Shown one piece after another: positions 10,357 to 22,000 of a DNA stretch of 64,000 nucleotides. The position numbers and the translations under genes are program-made. The notes under the pieces were generated by a model. That model was not told where the DNA came from, made no database searches, and was given only the letters and a program-made list of their open reading frames with translations. The stretch is from Raphanus sativus (taxonomy: Eukaryota; Streptophyta; Magnoliopsida; Brassicales; Brassicaceae): contig NC_079514.1 in assembly GCF_000801105.2 (NCBI RefSeq), positions 27,924,227 to 27,988,226 of the forward strand, given 5' to 3'. Position 1 is the stretch's first letter; every line of letters starts with the position of its first letter.

Positions 10357-11929
10357 TCTAAACTATTAAAAGTGAAGTACAGTTAGGAAATATCTCAGAA
10401 TTTTCCTTAATAATTACACACCCCTAAGTGAAGTACAGTTAGGAAATATCTCAGAATTTTCCTTAATAATTACACACCCCTACCACTAGATTATAAACTC
10501 CGTTACATTTAATTCTTAAACGAGTATAAGACATTGACGTCACAATACCAGCCCAATACAAACTAAAAGCCAAATATATAAATACCACCTAAACCCACTG
10601 AACCAAAATTAATTTAATTCTCCTCAGCATGTGTCCTTCTACCGTGCTATACAAACAAAACCAAATATATAAATACTTAACCACATATTGTTTAAATACT
10701 TATTAACCAGGTAAATCGATTCAAAATATACAATGCTTAAGAGGAATGGTGTAAACCGTGTAATAGACATTGTTGTGCTATCATCTAAATTTTTCTTATC
10801 TAAACCATTAATTTCTTGTATGTATTTTTATGTTTACTATGATATTTTTATGATCAATTGTATGGTTTCTAACATAGTGTATTTTAACAATTCTCTGATA
10901 TGGATAAAATCTTATTATATTTTTTAAAAATGTATTTAGGTTAAATAATAACAAAGATATTATAGTTTGAATCTTTTGATATTTTTTGACAAAAGATTTA
11001 AATCATTTGATATTATCTGTTTACGAAATCTATATTTCTAATTTATTAGTTTCCAAAATAAAAGATTCCAAAAACGCAAGAATATAAAAATAAACCATAT
11101 CAAGAAATACAATTAATCCGTTCATACTAATAAATTCAATAGTTTCTAAACTCAACCACATTCAGTTTTTTTTCCCAATTTCAACGCACCCACCATCACA
11201 CAAAGGATATCATTACCTAATCTTTATTAAAAATAATATTTTAGTGTTTATGATGATTAAAAAAGGAATGTGTAGTTAATAATTTAAAAATGTATATGCC
11301 GATACCTATTATTTCGAATCACAACTAACAAAATATTTACTTAAATTCTACAATTTAACCTAACCTTTCAAACTTATATTTTTTTGTATTATTCAAGATT
11401 TTGTTCATAGAACTTGTGCTCGGGCTTTATCACTGAATGAGGTCTCATGTTTTCACATTTTTTCTTATTTGGGCCAACTATTTAGCAAATTAATTCCTCT
11501 TTTTAATGTACTACTATAGTATTAAATTCAAATTTATACAAACTACCTATTATTGTAACAAGTTAATACATATATCTAATATGCAAACTAATAATATTGT
11601 TTTAAATCATATAAAATTCGTTTTAAATCATTTTATTTGCAAATATAATAGTAAAAAAAAATATTGTAAAATGAGCAAACATTTTATTTAAAAAAATTAT
11701 AGTTATAAAAAAAACTTTGACATCATGTCTGTCAAAAAAAATATAATGAGCACGAAACACACATAGTTGAGTTGAAGAAGAAAACAATTTAATTTTTAAA
11801 AATAAGTAGCTAAACTGAACAAACAAATTTGAGTGTCTTCATAAATGTTAAAAAAATAAAAATATAGCCATTGCAAAATTTTAAAAAATTGAAGATAGTA
11901 CCCGCACGGGCGTGCGGGTCCAACACTAG
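10357..11929 (+). mobile_element. Non-autonomous Helitron (1573 bp)
   Basis: Plus-strand ends are TCTAAACTATTAAAAGTGAAG at 10357 and, at the right, a GC-rich hairpin ACCCGCACG/CGTGCGGGT followed by ccaacaCTAG ending at 11929. The element is inserted between A (10356) and T (11930), the A^T target expected of Helitrons. Short AT-rich reading frames inside show no recognisable protein. Confidence 0.85.
10371..10482. repeat. Perfect 56-bp tandem duplication
   Basis: The unit starting agtgaagtacagttagg and ending cacacccct is present twice without change at 10371-10426 and 10427-10482, immediately inside the 5' end of the Helitron. The lack of divergence suggests a recent event or an assembly effect. 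Confidence 0.9.
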
Positions 11930-12154
11930 TATAACTTTAATAATAGTTGCGTAACGTAATAAATCTAATACATACTATAAACGGTTCCGGAGAGTATATA
12001 CTGAGTGGGTCCCGTATTTGTGGTTAAATGATATAATTGTAGAGGAAATGATTAAGGTAAATATTCAGTAATAAATTTTAAATTTCTAATAAATAGGTCC
12101 AACAACTTTGTTTAATTAGATTTTTCAAAACTCATTCTCTTTTAATAGTATTGA
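11930..12154 (-). mobile_element. Helitron 5' terminal remnant
   Basis: On the minus strand a TCAATACTATTAAAAGAG start at 12154 resembles a Helitron 5' end, but no 3' hairpin plus CTAG is seen to the left before the neighbouring plus-strand Helitron. It is probably truncated. Confidence 0.45.
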
Positions 12155-14252
12155 CTAGATTTTGGATCCGCGCGCCCGCGCGGATGTATGTTTGGAAAGA
12201 TGAAATAGTAAATAAAAATTTAGAGGCTTTTATATTTGTGTATTTTGTTCGGTTTGTTGAGTATTTGATTAAAAAGTATGATTTTATATAAATATCCATT
12301 TTTTTAGAATGAAAATATTATTGTGTTTTTTTTTAAATTCAATTTATTATAACTTGTGTATGTAAGGTTATATATTCTAAACTTTGAATTACATGATTTT
12401 TATTTTTTTTTAGAATAATGGAAATTTACCAAAATTAAATAATTTTGAAAATAATATTGTGTATACTTTTTAATTATAATTTAGTATAACATGTGTATGT
12501 AAGCTTAAATATTCTAAACTTTTAATTACATGATTTCTTAAAATCTAAAAAGTAATGGAAATGAACCCAAATTATTTTGTTTTGAAAATTATATTATGAT
12601 AGGCCAGAATAGCAATAAGGTCCAATTTGCTAATATATTGAATGGAATTTGGTCACTAATATGCGAAGCCCATTATATTTTTTTGTCCGCGAAACTAACA
12701 GAAAAAATGGTTAACACTTGTTTTCCATAAACAATTTTTTTTTCTTTCTCTTATTTTGTTTCTGTCGGTGTACAGACCTATCTCTCTCTCTCTTTCTCTC
12801 TCTCTTTCTTATCTCTTTTCATGTTCTTGTCGATGTTCTTGTAGAGAACAGGTCAAAATCGTGAATCAAGAATCAAAATATACAATTCTTTTGCTTAATT
12901 TTCAACCGGGTGAAGGAACAGAGTTAATCTAAGGTTCTGTTCCTGTTCTTTTAATGAGATTAATCGTTTGTTTTCTTCAAGCCCTAACAATAGGATGTAA
13001 TCGACCGAGCGGGTGTCACATTTTTTTTAATTTTTGTTTGTATTAAATATTATACATGATTTGCAAAGTGTATATTAATATAACATTTAGAAACATAATA
13101 ATGTGTTTACATACATCAAATATTTTTTTTTGCGTTCTACACTAAATTATATGACCGGACATCATATAAACAAATCCAAAATTTGAATAATTAGATTTAT
13201 GTATAAAATATCTATAAAATAAAATTTATGAATTAAAAGTAAAAAAATAGATAAATATGAGTATGGTATTAAAAATTGATACATTGGTTTTAACATTCGT
13301 AAGAAAATAAAAATATTGTATACAATTTATTCCATATAATATTCGATTTGTATAGTTATATCCATAATTTTCAAAATAAATCACGTTAGGAAGGATCCAT
13401 AACTGTCTTGGCCGATTGTACATGTCAACTTAATTAATTTATGAGTTTATGTCTATTTTAATTGCTTCTTGGTTAACTTTCTAAATAATATTATTATACT
13501 AAATATTATGAGAATACTGAATATATGAATTTAAACTTGGTTAGAAATATTTTCACAAAATATATAATTTTTGAAAAATTTTAATTAGCTAAAATAGGTA
13601 GGAATGTGATCTAAATTTGTAATAAGTATTTATTTGTATAAGTGATATTATATATTTTAAAAATTTACCCGATTAAATAATTGTTTAATATGACATTTCT
13701 AAACATAAGTTGTATTTTTTTTTTAGAATATGACCCGTATACTTAATAAAAATTGATATCGTTGACTGATATGGAGCAAGCGTAGATATAGGAAAAATTA
13801 GTAATGATGCTTTGTTTTGAAAAATGAATATTTAATAAATATATTTTGCAGTTAATTGCACTGCAGTTAATTTAATTGTAAAGATATTTTGTGGGTTAGA
13901 AGGTGCGTGAATTACTTATATATGAGATGAAATGTAGATAAAACGACATAGTTAAAAGTTAGTGGCATAGGTATGTAATTTTTTAGGAAAATTTAGGGTT
14001 ATTTACTTTTAGATATTAGAGTGAGTATCAATTATAAATAGCTTTAAATGTCATTAATGTACATTAATTTAAAAATTTCGAAAATTTAAGACTATTTTAG
14101 GATGGACATGCGCATGTTAAAAAGAAGGCCCAAAGACAATGATAATAGGCCACATTTTTTTAATTGTGATGGCAGTGGCATGGAATGGTAATATTTGTGC
14201 AAAACTAAGGGGATAGAGTTATTTGTACTTCAGTATTAATATTTTAGATAGA
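12155..14252 (-). mobile_element. Probable Helitron (about 2.1 kb)
   Basis: The minus-strand 3' end is CTAG at 12155 with the hairpin ATCCGCGCG/CGCGCGGAT just inside. A candidate 5' end TCTATCTAAAATATTAATACT lies at 14252, preceded by A on that strand. The 5' end is more diverged than in the neighbours, so its assignment is less certain. Inside is a CT-rich microsatellite (about 12779-12820) and a GC-richer stretch at 12600-13020 that could be captured DNA. No conserved protein was recognised. Confidence 0.6.
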
Positions 14253-14321
14253 TTAATCCAAAATTTTTACTTCAAAGTTCAAACAAAGCTAAAAACTAAA
14301 CCAATCTATATAAACATAAAC

Positions 14322-14325
<4 letters not shown>

Positions 14326-14366
<41 letters not shown>
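14326..14366. repeat. (AT)n microsatellite
   Basis: An uninterrupted run of about twenty AT dinucleotides. Its length is likely to be variable and prone to sequencing slippage. Confidence 0.9.
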
Positions 14367-14368
<2 letters not shown>

Positions 14369-15350
14369 TTATTAAAGTCAAGTATTATAAAATATAATTC
14401 TGCGTTTTAAAAGGTGGATCAGAATATGAGCTTATTTGTGTAATAACCATATATTGGGTGTAAATTAGGTAACAACCATTGCTTTTGACATAATGTAATG
14501 TTAGGCATTATACCATTTTCCAGCCGATTTTACCTTTTATTTTAACAAGTCTCCAGTCAACGTGTATAATATAAAAGAAAAAAAAGAATCATCAACATTA
14601 CACGTTTATTGACCACATACATATGCACTGATTGTTCTGTTCTATATAACTTAAATAGTATAAGATTATATAACGTTACTCACAACCTTTAATACTAAAT
14701 ATTACCTCAATCCATAAATAATAAACCCTAAATCTCAATCATTAAACCGAACCGAAATATAAACTATAATATATATTTATAATATTTTTTACAAAAAAAA
14801 ATCCAAAATAATATATAATATTTTGTAATATTACACTATACTATACAAAACCAGTGCGAAAACCCCTTGTGCTCCACTATGCTTTCAACTCCAATAACTT
14901 GCAGAATATGAAGAAATCCGAAACTCCAATGCATATAGTCACACACGCCTTGTGACTGCAGATCGAAGACAGCTCTGAAACCTCTGTTTCTTATGCTAGC
15001 AGCCTGCCACTATCTCGACTTGTGAGTAAGCTGAAATCTTCTCACATAGTAGCATATTCTTGCACCCTTGGAGAACTGTAGAGAAACCCTGATTTTATAA
15101 ACTCGAAATCATCTCAACCGATTCAACTGACTTGTGAATCTTTCCTCTGTAAACTTGTGCAGCTGCAGCGAAGAACGTCTTACAGTTTTCCTTCTTCTCT
15201 TGTAAACGAAAAATCTCTTTCACCTGATCTTGTACCTCGGTCTATCCTCTGATTTTTGTCCTAATCAGATTTCCCACGTGTATAGAACCACATAACCACC
15301 AGCTTCATATGTCTCTCCTCCTCGAGACGTGGAATCCACGAATCAATGAG
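14367..15350. other. Intergenic DNA left of an LTR fragment
   Basis: No host gene can be supported. The part from about 14830 is less AT-rich and lies on the internal side of the minus-strand primer-binding site at 15351, so it may be internal retrotransposon sequence. No capsid or polymerase motif was seen. Confidence 0.4.
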
Positions 15351-15533
15351 CCTGTGCTCTGATACCACTTGTTGCGGAATTCGTGGTTCTTCTGATACCA
15401 CTTGTAGAGTCAATCGTAACTCTAACAAGACTTCGTTGGGGGATTCGTACAATCCCCTAGTCCCTTGATCTTTCCCATTGATTCAATCCTTGTTCATGAC
15501 ATAAGAGTTTTTCACCCAGTTCACGCCGCAACA
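15351..15533 (-). repeat. Short LTR plus primer-binding site (TRIM-like or copia remnant)
   Basis: On the minus strand a 164-bp segment (15533 to 15370) begins TGTTGCGG and ends CCGCAACA. After AG it is followed by TGGTATCAGAGC (15367 back to 15351), the initiator-Met tRNA primer-binding site of Ty1/copia elements. The small LTR suits a TRIM element, but no partner LTR was found to the left. A second copy of the words tctgataccacttgt lies inside the LTR at about 15388-15402. Confidence 0.65.
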
Positions 15534-15952
15534 CACTATATCTGGGGTGGATCCAGGATCCACAACATCCACTATGAAGTATCGGAAAACACCTCCGATG
15601 TGGTTTACAAGACCATTACTCTCTCTCTGTTCCTGGGTATGCAAACCCTAGAGAGTATAAAGAGATAATACAAGAGTACATGGCTAAGAGTTAAGCCTAG
15701 AACAACCAATCATCTCTAGCTTACTCTATCTCTCTAAGAGACGCCATGGAAGCCTTCCTGGATGCTTGAGGCTCGTGCCTCCCAGAAGCTTGGTTTAGAG
15801 ATCCATGTCGTGATCTCTCCTTTTTTGTATTGTCAGCACTTAACCTAATGGGCTTTATCTATTAGGCCCATAAGTTGTCCACGCGTAATTTGTGCAACTC
15901 TGCCCAGCCGATGAACAAGTCTGATGGGCTTGATCAAACCTCACAAACTCAA
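15534..15952. other. Intergenic DNA between the LTR and the Mutator-type element
   Basis: No coding sequence supported. Small inverted words such as atgggctttatctattaggcccat (near 15848-15873) are present, but no element boundary could be fixed. Confidence 0.35.
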
Positions 15953-15962
15953 ATATAAATAA

Positions 15963-17275
15963 GGGAAAATTGACTTTTTAATCCTCAACTTTCAAAAATA
16001 AGCCAAAAAACCTTCGACTCCAAAATACGCCATTTAAAACATGAACTCCTGGTCAAACACGAAAAAATCATCAACTATCTTTGACCAAGCCGTTTTAACA
16101 TCCTAATTAATCTTCTGTTAATTAAGACTTAACAGTCGTTTATTCTCTAAACGGCGTCGTTTTGAAAAATAAAAAAAACTAATCTAAACTCGAAGATTCC
16201 CAATTCATCTCCCTCAAATCCCTAATTTTTCATCTCTTCTCTTTTCTAACAAAACTCTCTCGTTCTCTAGCTCACAAACTCTCTCGTTCTCTATCTCATC
16301 TCTTCTCTAGCATCATGACTGCTTTCTTTTAGAATGTATTTGGTTTATGACATTGTGTTCTTGTGTTTGGTGTATGACATTATGTTATGTTTAAGTGAAG
16401 CATTGTAGAGACAATTTTCGATCTATGACATGACTAAGACAGACAAAAGACAAAGTTTGAAACATGTTTAATCTTAATCGACAAAGACAAAGAAAAAGAC
16501 AACATCTGAAACATAAAAAAATCCACATAAAACATCCAAAATATCAATCATTCAAAAGACAAATCATCCAAAAGCAAAAGACAAAGCATCCAAAAGCATT
16601 GAAAGAGTCATTACAAGAGTCATTAAAAACAGCAAGAGATGATTGTTCAAAAGAAACATCAGAAACAGAGTGATTACAAGAGTCATTACAACCACAAACA
16701 CCTCATCCTTGAGGCACCTCTTGTGATTGTTCTTGGGACATTCCTGTCGATGGATGTGCTTGTTCTTGGGACATTCCTGCTCTCGAGATAATTTTGTTGA
16801 TGAAGAAGATTCATTCTGACCTTTTTTTTCTCTCATACTTGCTTGGTCGACCACGGTTTCCTAATCTATAGGGTGGTGGTAAGACGGGTAATCTATTAAG
16901 CAGATGCCACAACTTCATGCCTTGTACAAGCCTAATACCACGAGAGTACGTCAAACGCCTCATGTTAGCAGTGTAGTAGATTAGGTTAGAGAAGAGAAGA
17001 GATGAAAAATTAAGGATTTGAGGGAGATGAAATGGGGATTTTCGAGTTTAGATTAGGTTTTTTATTATTTTTCCAAAACGACACCGTTAGAGACTAAACG
17101 GCTGTTAAGTCTTATTTAACGGAAGATTAATTAGGATGATAAAACGGCTTGGTCAAAGATAGTTGATGATTTTTTCGTGTTTGACCAGGAGTTTGTATTT
17201 TAAATGGCGTATTTTGGAGTCGAAGATTTTTTTAGCTTATTTTTGAAAGTTGAGGATTAAAAAGTCAATTTTCCC
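15963..17275. mobile_element. Mutator-like element with ~290-bp TIRs and 10-bp target duplication
   Basis: The left arm (15963 to about 16250) starts GGGAAAATTGACTTTTTAAT and the right arm (about 16985-17275) is its inverted copy ending AAAGTCAATTTTCCC. The arms share long stretches, including tgaccaagccgttttaacat-like sequence. The direct repeat ATATAAATAA flanks the element at 15953-15962 and 17276-17285. Arm length and a 9-11 bp duplication fit Mutator-like elements. The interior holds only a transposase C-terminal remnant, so it is a deletion derivative of an autonomous element. Confidence 0.9.
16811..16972 (-). pseudogene. MULE transposase C-terminal remnant
   Basis: On the minus strand a short frame reads with YSRGIRLVQGMKLWHLLNR, then LPPPYR, then GNRGRPSKYERKKR before a TGA. 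The order Tyr...Gly-Met-x-Leu-Trp...Pro-Pro...Arg-Gly-Arg-Pro-x-Lys followed by a basic run is the pattern I know from the region just before the C-terminal zinc knuckle of plant MuDR/MULE transposases. No catalytic DDE part remains. It lies within the terminal inverted repeats of a Mutator-type element, which supports the assignment. Confidence 0.6.
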
Positions 17276-17731
17276 ATATAAATAATAATATTTATTTATA
17301 ATATTTACATAACTACGTAAAAGAAAAGATAAATTGGTAATGAGAATAAAACAAAATAATAAACATATGTAAATAATAATTGTAGAGAATAGAACAAAGA
17401 AGAAAAAGTTAACCGGTTGTATTGAAGAATAGTTTGGTATATATTTTAGAAAATACGTGGAATATCTTGATCAAATTTTGTTTTATTTAGATCACTAAAT
17501 ATGGTAAATTGTATGGGTATGGAGTGCAAATACTCAACTTTTTTTTGGTTTCCCTCAGAATTTTCAGGGATTGTGAATATTTATTAAATACTAAGGGCTC
17601 AATTGCAATTTAACGAATCTAAAGTTCGTCGACAAAACAAGTCTTTTGTTCGTCTGTTGGATCCAAAGTCCAGACCTCTCTCTCTCTCCCTCCCGGCTCA
17701 GATCGCTTGCTTGAACAAGACGACGGTGACC

Positions 17732-19486
17732 ATGCCGAATCTAACACTTGTGCTCTTCTTCTTTTCCACTTTATTATTCACATCCTCCTTTGCTTTCCAA
17801 TCAGACGAGCTCCTCCTGGATGACGAGGAGTTTGGTCTTGAGGGAGGATCCCATCCTCGCTCGCCGGAACCGGTTACAACCGATTCACCTCCGAAGCAGG
17901 CTCCGAGTACCCGTAGACGGTACTCGGATCCTGATCTGGACTCCAAGATCCAATTCACCCTCGAACATGCCTTCGGAGACTCTGGTTTCTCCTCCGCCGG
18001 TACTTTCTCCGCTCGCCTCAAGACTTGGAGCCATGGTGGTCAGGTCTGCTCTCTTCCCCACCATCATCCATCGATCTATCTTAGTTTAGAGAATCGGAGA
18101 TAAAGCTTCGGACTTTGGTGAAGTGGTATATTACAAAGAACTCAAAATTGATTTGCTAATTTACCATTAAATCTTGTCGGATGCAGACATTAACGAAACT
18201 GCGGTTCTCTAGGAATGAGTTTTCTGATGAAGAGAAAGCTGCCTTTCAAGTAAGTACTGGTTTTTGTTTCTTTATTTTTTTTTTTCTTTTTGAAAAACAC
18301 AAAGTGTAGAATCTCATGTCTTTATTGTGAAAACTCCTTCTGTAGAATCTGCTGAAAGGAGATGACTTTTATAGAATAAGACTCCCATCTAATGTTGTCA
18401 CTCCACCTGGGAGAGAGTATGTGATTGCATCTGTGAGAGCTGTAAGTTCACTTCTTCACCCTTTTTTCAATCTTTGACCTTAAGTACTCAAGTTTGCAGT
18501 TGATATAAGTCCAAACCTGTTACCTTGGAATGATTAAAACCTAGAAACGTTTCATTGCCATTACTAATTGCTTGCCTTTTGTTACTTTCTTTTCTCTCTC
18601 TCTCTCTCTCTGCTCTATCTACATGGTTTTAATACGCTGTAACTTTGATTACAGAGATGTCTTCCACGGGATGGTTTGGATGAGCATATCGTTATACACA
18701 TGGTAATATATTATTTTTGAATCACTTTCTTACAGTTTAGGTTTCAGCGTCGTGTGACAATTAGTTTCTCGCTATTTATTTACTTGTCACACTTTCCTAC
18801 TCAATTGCAGGATGGTGCCAACATTTTGGCGGTCAGTTACGGCTCTCCTGGAGCATGCCCGTATCCTCGACAGTTGAAACTTGTAAGTAACACATGTTAG
18901 AATGGTATTCTAAAAAGTTCTGATATGTTGTTTACTGAACCTGGTTCTTAGAATGGTATTGATTTAGAGTGTGATAAATGTTTTGTGTTTAATATAGCCA
19001 GGAAAATGGACATTTAACTCCCACACTATCTTGAGGAGTAGTGAGCAGGCACCAAGGTAGAAACATCAGTTGGTGTACATCTATTCAAGTGATTTTGAGT
19101 TATTGACATACAACTTAACCTTATTTGGTAAACTGTCTTTACGCAGGACTCCGATATTCACGGAGGAGATTCTTGGCAGTAGCGAGAATATGGAAGGTGA
19201 AGCAGAAGCGCCAGTTGAGAGATCATTTTGGGCAAAATATGTGAGTTTTATATTAGAGTAAACACACATTAGTTTCGTTTTACATAATGAAATTATAAAC
19301 CGTGGATGTGACTTGAAAATAATTGAAATTTTGGTATTATTACAGTGGATGTACTTGATACCACTTGGACTCATAGTGATGAATGCTGTGACACAAGCGA
19401 GTAACATGGCTGAAGAACAAACTGCGGGGACTCAAGGGCAAGCACCAGCAGCCATTCAGCGCGGTTCCGCACCCAGGAGAAGATGA
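17732..19486 (+). CDS. EMC10: ER membrane protein complex subunit 10-like protein
   Basis: Eight coding exons with GT-AG introns give 294 aa: 17732-18043, 18187-18249, 18346-18441, 18655-18702, 18811-18882, 18998-19056, 19147-19240, 19346-19486. The protein has an N-terminal signal peptide (about residues 1-22, hydrophobic LTLVLFFFSTLLF), an acidic and Ser/Pro-rich linker, a luminal domain with RFSRNEFSDEEK and the PGREYVIASVRARCLPR region, then SYGSPGACPYP. It ends in one C-terminal membrane segment (about 249-265) and a basic tail. This layout matches EMC10, a luminal subunit of the complex that inserts multipass and tail-anchored proteins into the ER. An in-frame ATG at 17603 would bury the signal peptide behind 43 polar residues, so 17732 was chosen. 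It converges on the acyl carrier protein gene 1 kb downstream. Confidence 0.88.
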
Positions 19487-20481
19487 TGATGATTCCTTTC
19501 TCAGTTTCTTGTAATCGTGATTTTTTTTAATATTATCTTTTGTGGAGCTATGTCACTGGAACAACCTGCCTTCTTAGGCTAGACCAGACTCTCCAGCTGG
19601 TGTTGTGACTGGCTTAACATTGTTATTTGATTTTACATGTAACAAATAATTTTAGTCTTCATTGTATGTCATAGTGGCATGATTCAGGTTTTATATTTTA
19701 TCTTTTCTAAATAACATTTTGAAACCATAGTTTTCTTTTGATCATATATATCGCATTCAAAATCAAAACTAGCATAATGCATTGTTTAGGGAAATAAACA
19801 ACTGAGGAGTAAATATTCAAAATCGGTGCGTTTATCATATTTCTGAACCCAGCGACGAAGCTTTAGCATCTAGAGATCGCGTTAGGACATTTCAAGGAAT
19901 GGTCTGTCCCTGAGATCCTGACCAACGTTCGTGACTACATGAAGCCTGTCTTTTGAGAAAAACTAAAGCTAAAGCTGCCATAGAATATGTGATTGCAAGT
20001 TTGGCTCCTAAGCTGGAGGTTGTTTGATGCATTTAGAGTTATCACTAAATGTGATCAGTTGTCTTATTTCCTCATCTATTAAATAATGAAAAACACAACA
20101 GTGTTGTGTCTTCTAGCTCCCATGTTTTCTTTGAAATCTCTTTTAAATGGAAATATATGTTCTTCTTACGCAAAGATTAAAATAACTCACCACATAGAGA
20201 CGCTACAGAGTATAACAACTAGTCATATGTATCAATCATATAAAATTTTTGCATAGAAACATCAAATGAAATGAAGAAAATTCAGAGACATCTTATACAT
20301 TGAAATGGATGGGAGTATTGTTTGATGGTAATAAGGAAGACAAGTCTCCATATGCAATATTGTGATCTACTACCATACAATAGACAACTTAATTATAGAT
20401 GCATTAACAAACATGAGAAAAAGAAAGAAACTGAAAATGTCTCACTCAAGCGAAGAAACATGTTTGATTTTCCTAGGCGGC
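19487..20481. other. 3' region of two convergent genes with a possible exon relic
   Basis: The first 200 bases are probably the EMC10 3' UTR. Around 19885-20027 on the plus strand a protein-like segment reads HFKEWSVPEILTNVRDYMK, then after a one-base shift KTKAKAAIEYVIASLAPKLE before a stop. This looks like a decayed exon, but I do not recognise the family. The rest, up to the acyl carrier stop codon, is likely that gene's 3' UTR and spacer. Confidence 0.45.
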
Positions 20482-21135
20482 TCATTTTGCCTGGGGGTGG
20501 GAAGCAATAAACTCAACAGCAAGATCGATGGACTGTATCTTATCTGCTTCGTTATCAGGTATCTCGAATCCAAACTCTTCTTCGAGTGCCATAACCACCT
20601 CCACTGTGTCCAAACTATCCAACCCTAGATCATTCTGGAAGTGTGCCTTTGGTGTCACCTGCAACGACACGAATCACACCTACTTTTTTTAAGTATCAAG
20701 TCAAATCAAACTCACATATATATGCTTCATCAGGTTCTTGTCCACATAGAGAGAAAAACAAAACAAAACAAAAGAACACAAATTTGGAGAATAAAGCAAC
20801 GCAAAGATTCAGAGACCACTAAAATTCAGCAAATCTATCATTCCAATCAAAAATCAAACTAAATGGGTTTCTAGATCGGCGGTGGTAGAAGAACTGAGGT
20901 TCGCAAATACCTTAGAAGGCTCTACTTTCTGGAAATTTTTGACAACAGAGACAACACGATCTGTGACTTCGGATTTGTCGAGGAACGACCCTCTGACTTC
21001 CTCGGAGAAACGACGACCAAGAATAACGTACAAGGGAGCTACGCCTCGATGATGAGAAGCGATGCTGGAGCTTCGGAGAGTAGGAGGCGTGACACTGATT
21101 CTAAGGTATCGAAGTAGAGCATTTCTCGACGCCAT
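20482..21135 (-). CDS. mtACP2: Mitochondrial acyl carrier protein, mtACP2-like
   Basis: Two exons on the minus strand, 21135-20911 and 20658-20482, join in phase 0 across a 252-bp GT-AG intron and encode 133 aa. The N-terminus is Arg/Ser-rich with few acids and ends near RRFSEEV, a typical mitochondrial targeting peptide. The carrier domain follows, with the phosphopantetheine attachment motif [10 protein letters not shown] (Ser about residue 90), the acidic helix [12 protein letters not shown] and the ending FIASHPQAK. The protein carries growing acyl chains for mitochondrial fatty-acid synthesis and lipoate supply and is also a complex I-associated subunit. The sequence closely matches my recollection of Arabidopsis mtACP2. 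Start chosen at the ATG giving the targeting peptide. Confidence 0.93.
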
Positions 21136-22000
21136 TTCTCTTGCTAATAGAAATAAACCCTAGAACCTTCTTCTCTTTCTCTCGTTTTTTAAGAGAGGTC
21201 GAAGAAAAGATTTCGTTAGATGAGTTGCCAAACGACGTAGCATAATTCAAAGCATTGGACTCTTGTGCGTATATCTGAATCCGGAGCCCATTACGAAATG
21301 GTAGGCACCACAGTTACAATAACCTTTGACTGACTAAAAATCTCTAGTTAATATAGCCATCATTTCATATGGTCTCTCTAGATGCTCTCACCTCTCTCTA
21401 AGACATCTCTCTTAGACATCTCCCATGGTACACAAAAAAATCTCTATATTTTACTCTAAAATAATGTAATTAATTACACTATTTTAAAATAAAGTTTATA
21501 GAATAAAAATTCAACTTTATAATAGATCCACATTAACCAAAAAAAAAAGTTAACCGACTCCAAAACTTCTTTTCTTCTTTGTTTTTGTTTCGCTTCATCC
21601 AGAACCAATCCTAAAAAATATATGGGTAAAAACAAAAATAAAGAAAATGTGGCTTATTATCCTAAGGAGAATCGAACCCGCAACTAAACATTTGTTACCA
21701 ATATTCAAAGCACTATTGCTAATAGTTACTTTATGTCCAAATAAAACCAAAAATTTCTATAATCTCTGGCAGTCGAAAGCAACAGCTTCTTCAGCTTCCT
21801 TCAATGATAGGCTCTGGCTTCGTCGTCTCCTTTGTTCTCTTCTCTCTAAGATGCTCAGATCTCTAAGCTCTCCAGCGAAAATTTATTTAGATATAACTGC
21901 GGCGTATTTAGTGTCGGTGGTTGTCAAAGGTTCTTGGAGGGATGGCAAAGTTAGAGGGTCTTGGGTGGAGGTGGAGTCAACTTTTTGGATCTCCCACGCA
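21136..22000. other. Promoter side of the acyl carrier gene and repeat-like DNA
   Basis: The first few hundred bases upstream (on the minus strand) should hold the mtACP promoter; no clear TATA box was fixed. At about 21640-21740 the minus strand contains gcgggttcgattctcc, which looks like a tRNA T-arm/B-box, preceded by tagcaatagtgcttt. I could not fold a full tRNA, so a tRNA-derived repeat or relic is the best guess. Confidence 0.35.

Noticed and set aside
10733..13423. Several 60-70 codon frames in AT-rich Helitrons
   Set aside because: Residue content is dominated by Ile, Asn, Lys and Phe from AT-rich DNA, with no motifs.
15351..15367. tRNA-related word tggtatcagagc read as a tRNA fragment
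   Set aside because: It is the standard primer-binding site next to a retrotransposon LTR, not a tRNA gene.
17603..17731. Upstream in-frame ATG for the EMC10-like gene
   Set aside because: It would place 43 polar residues before the signal peptide, which must be N-terminal.
21640..21740. tRNA gene on the minus strand
   Set aside because: A T-arm-like gcgggttcgattctcc is present, but no acceptor stem or anticodon arm could be folded by eye.
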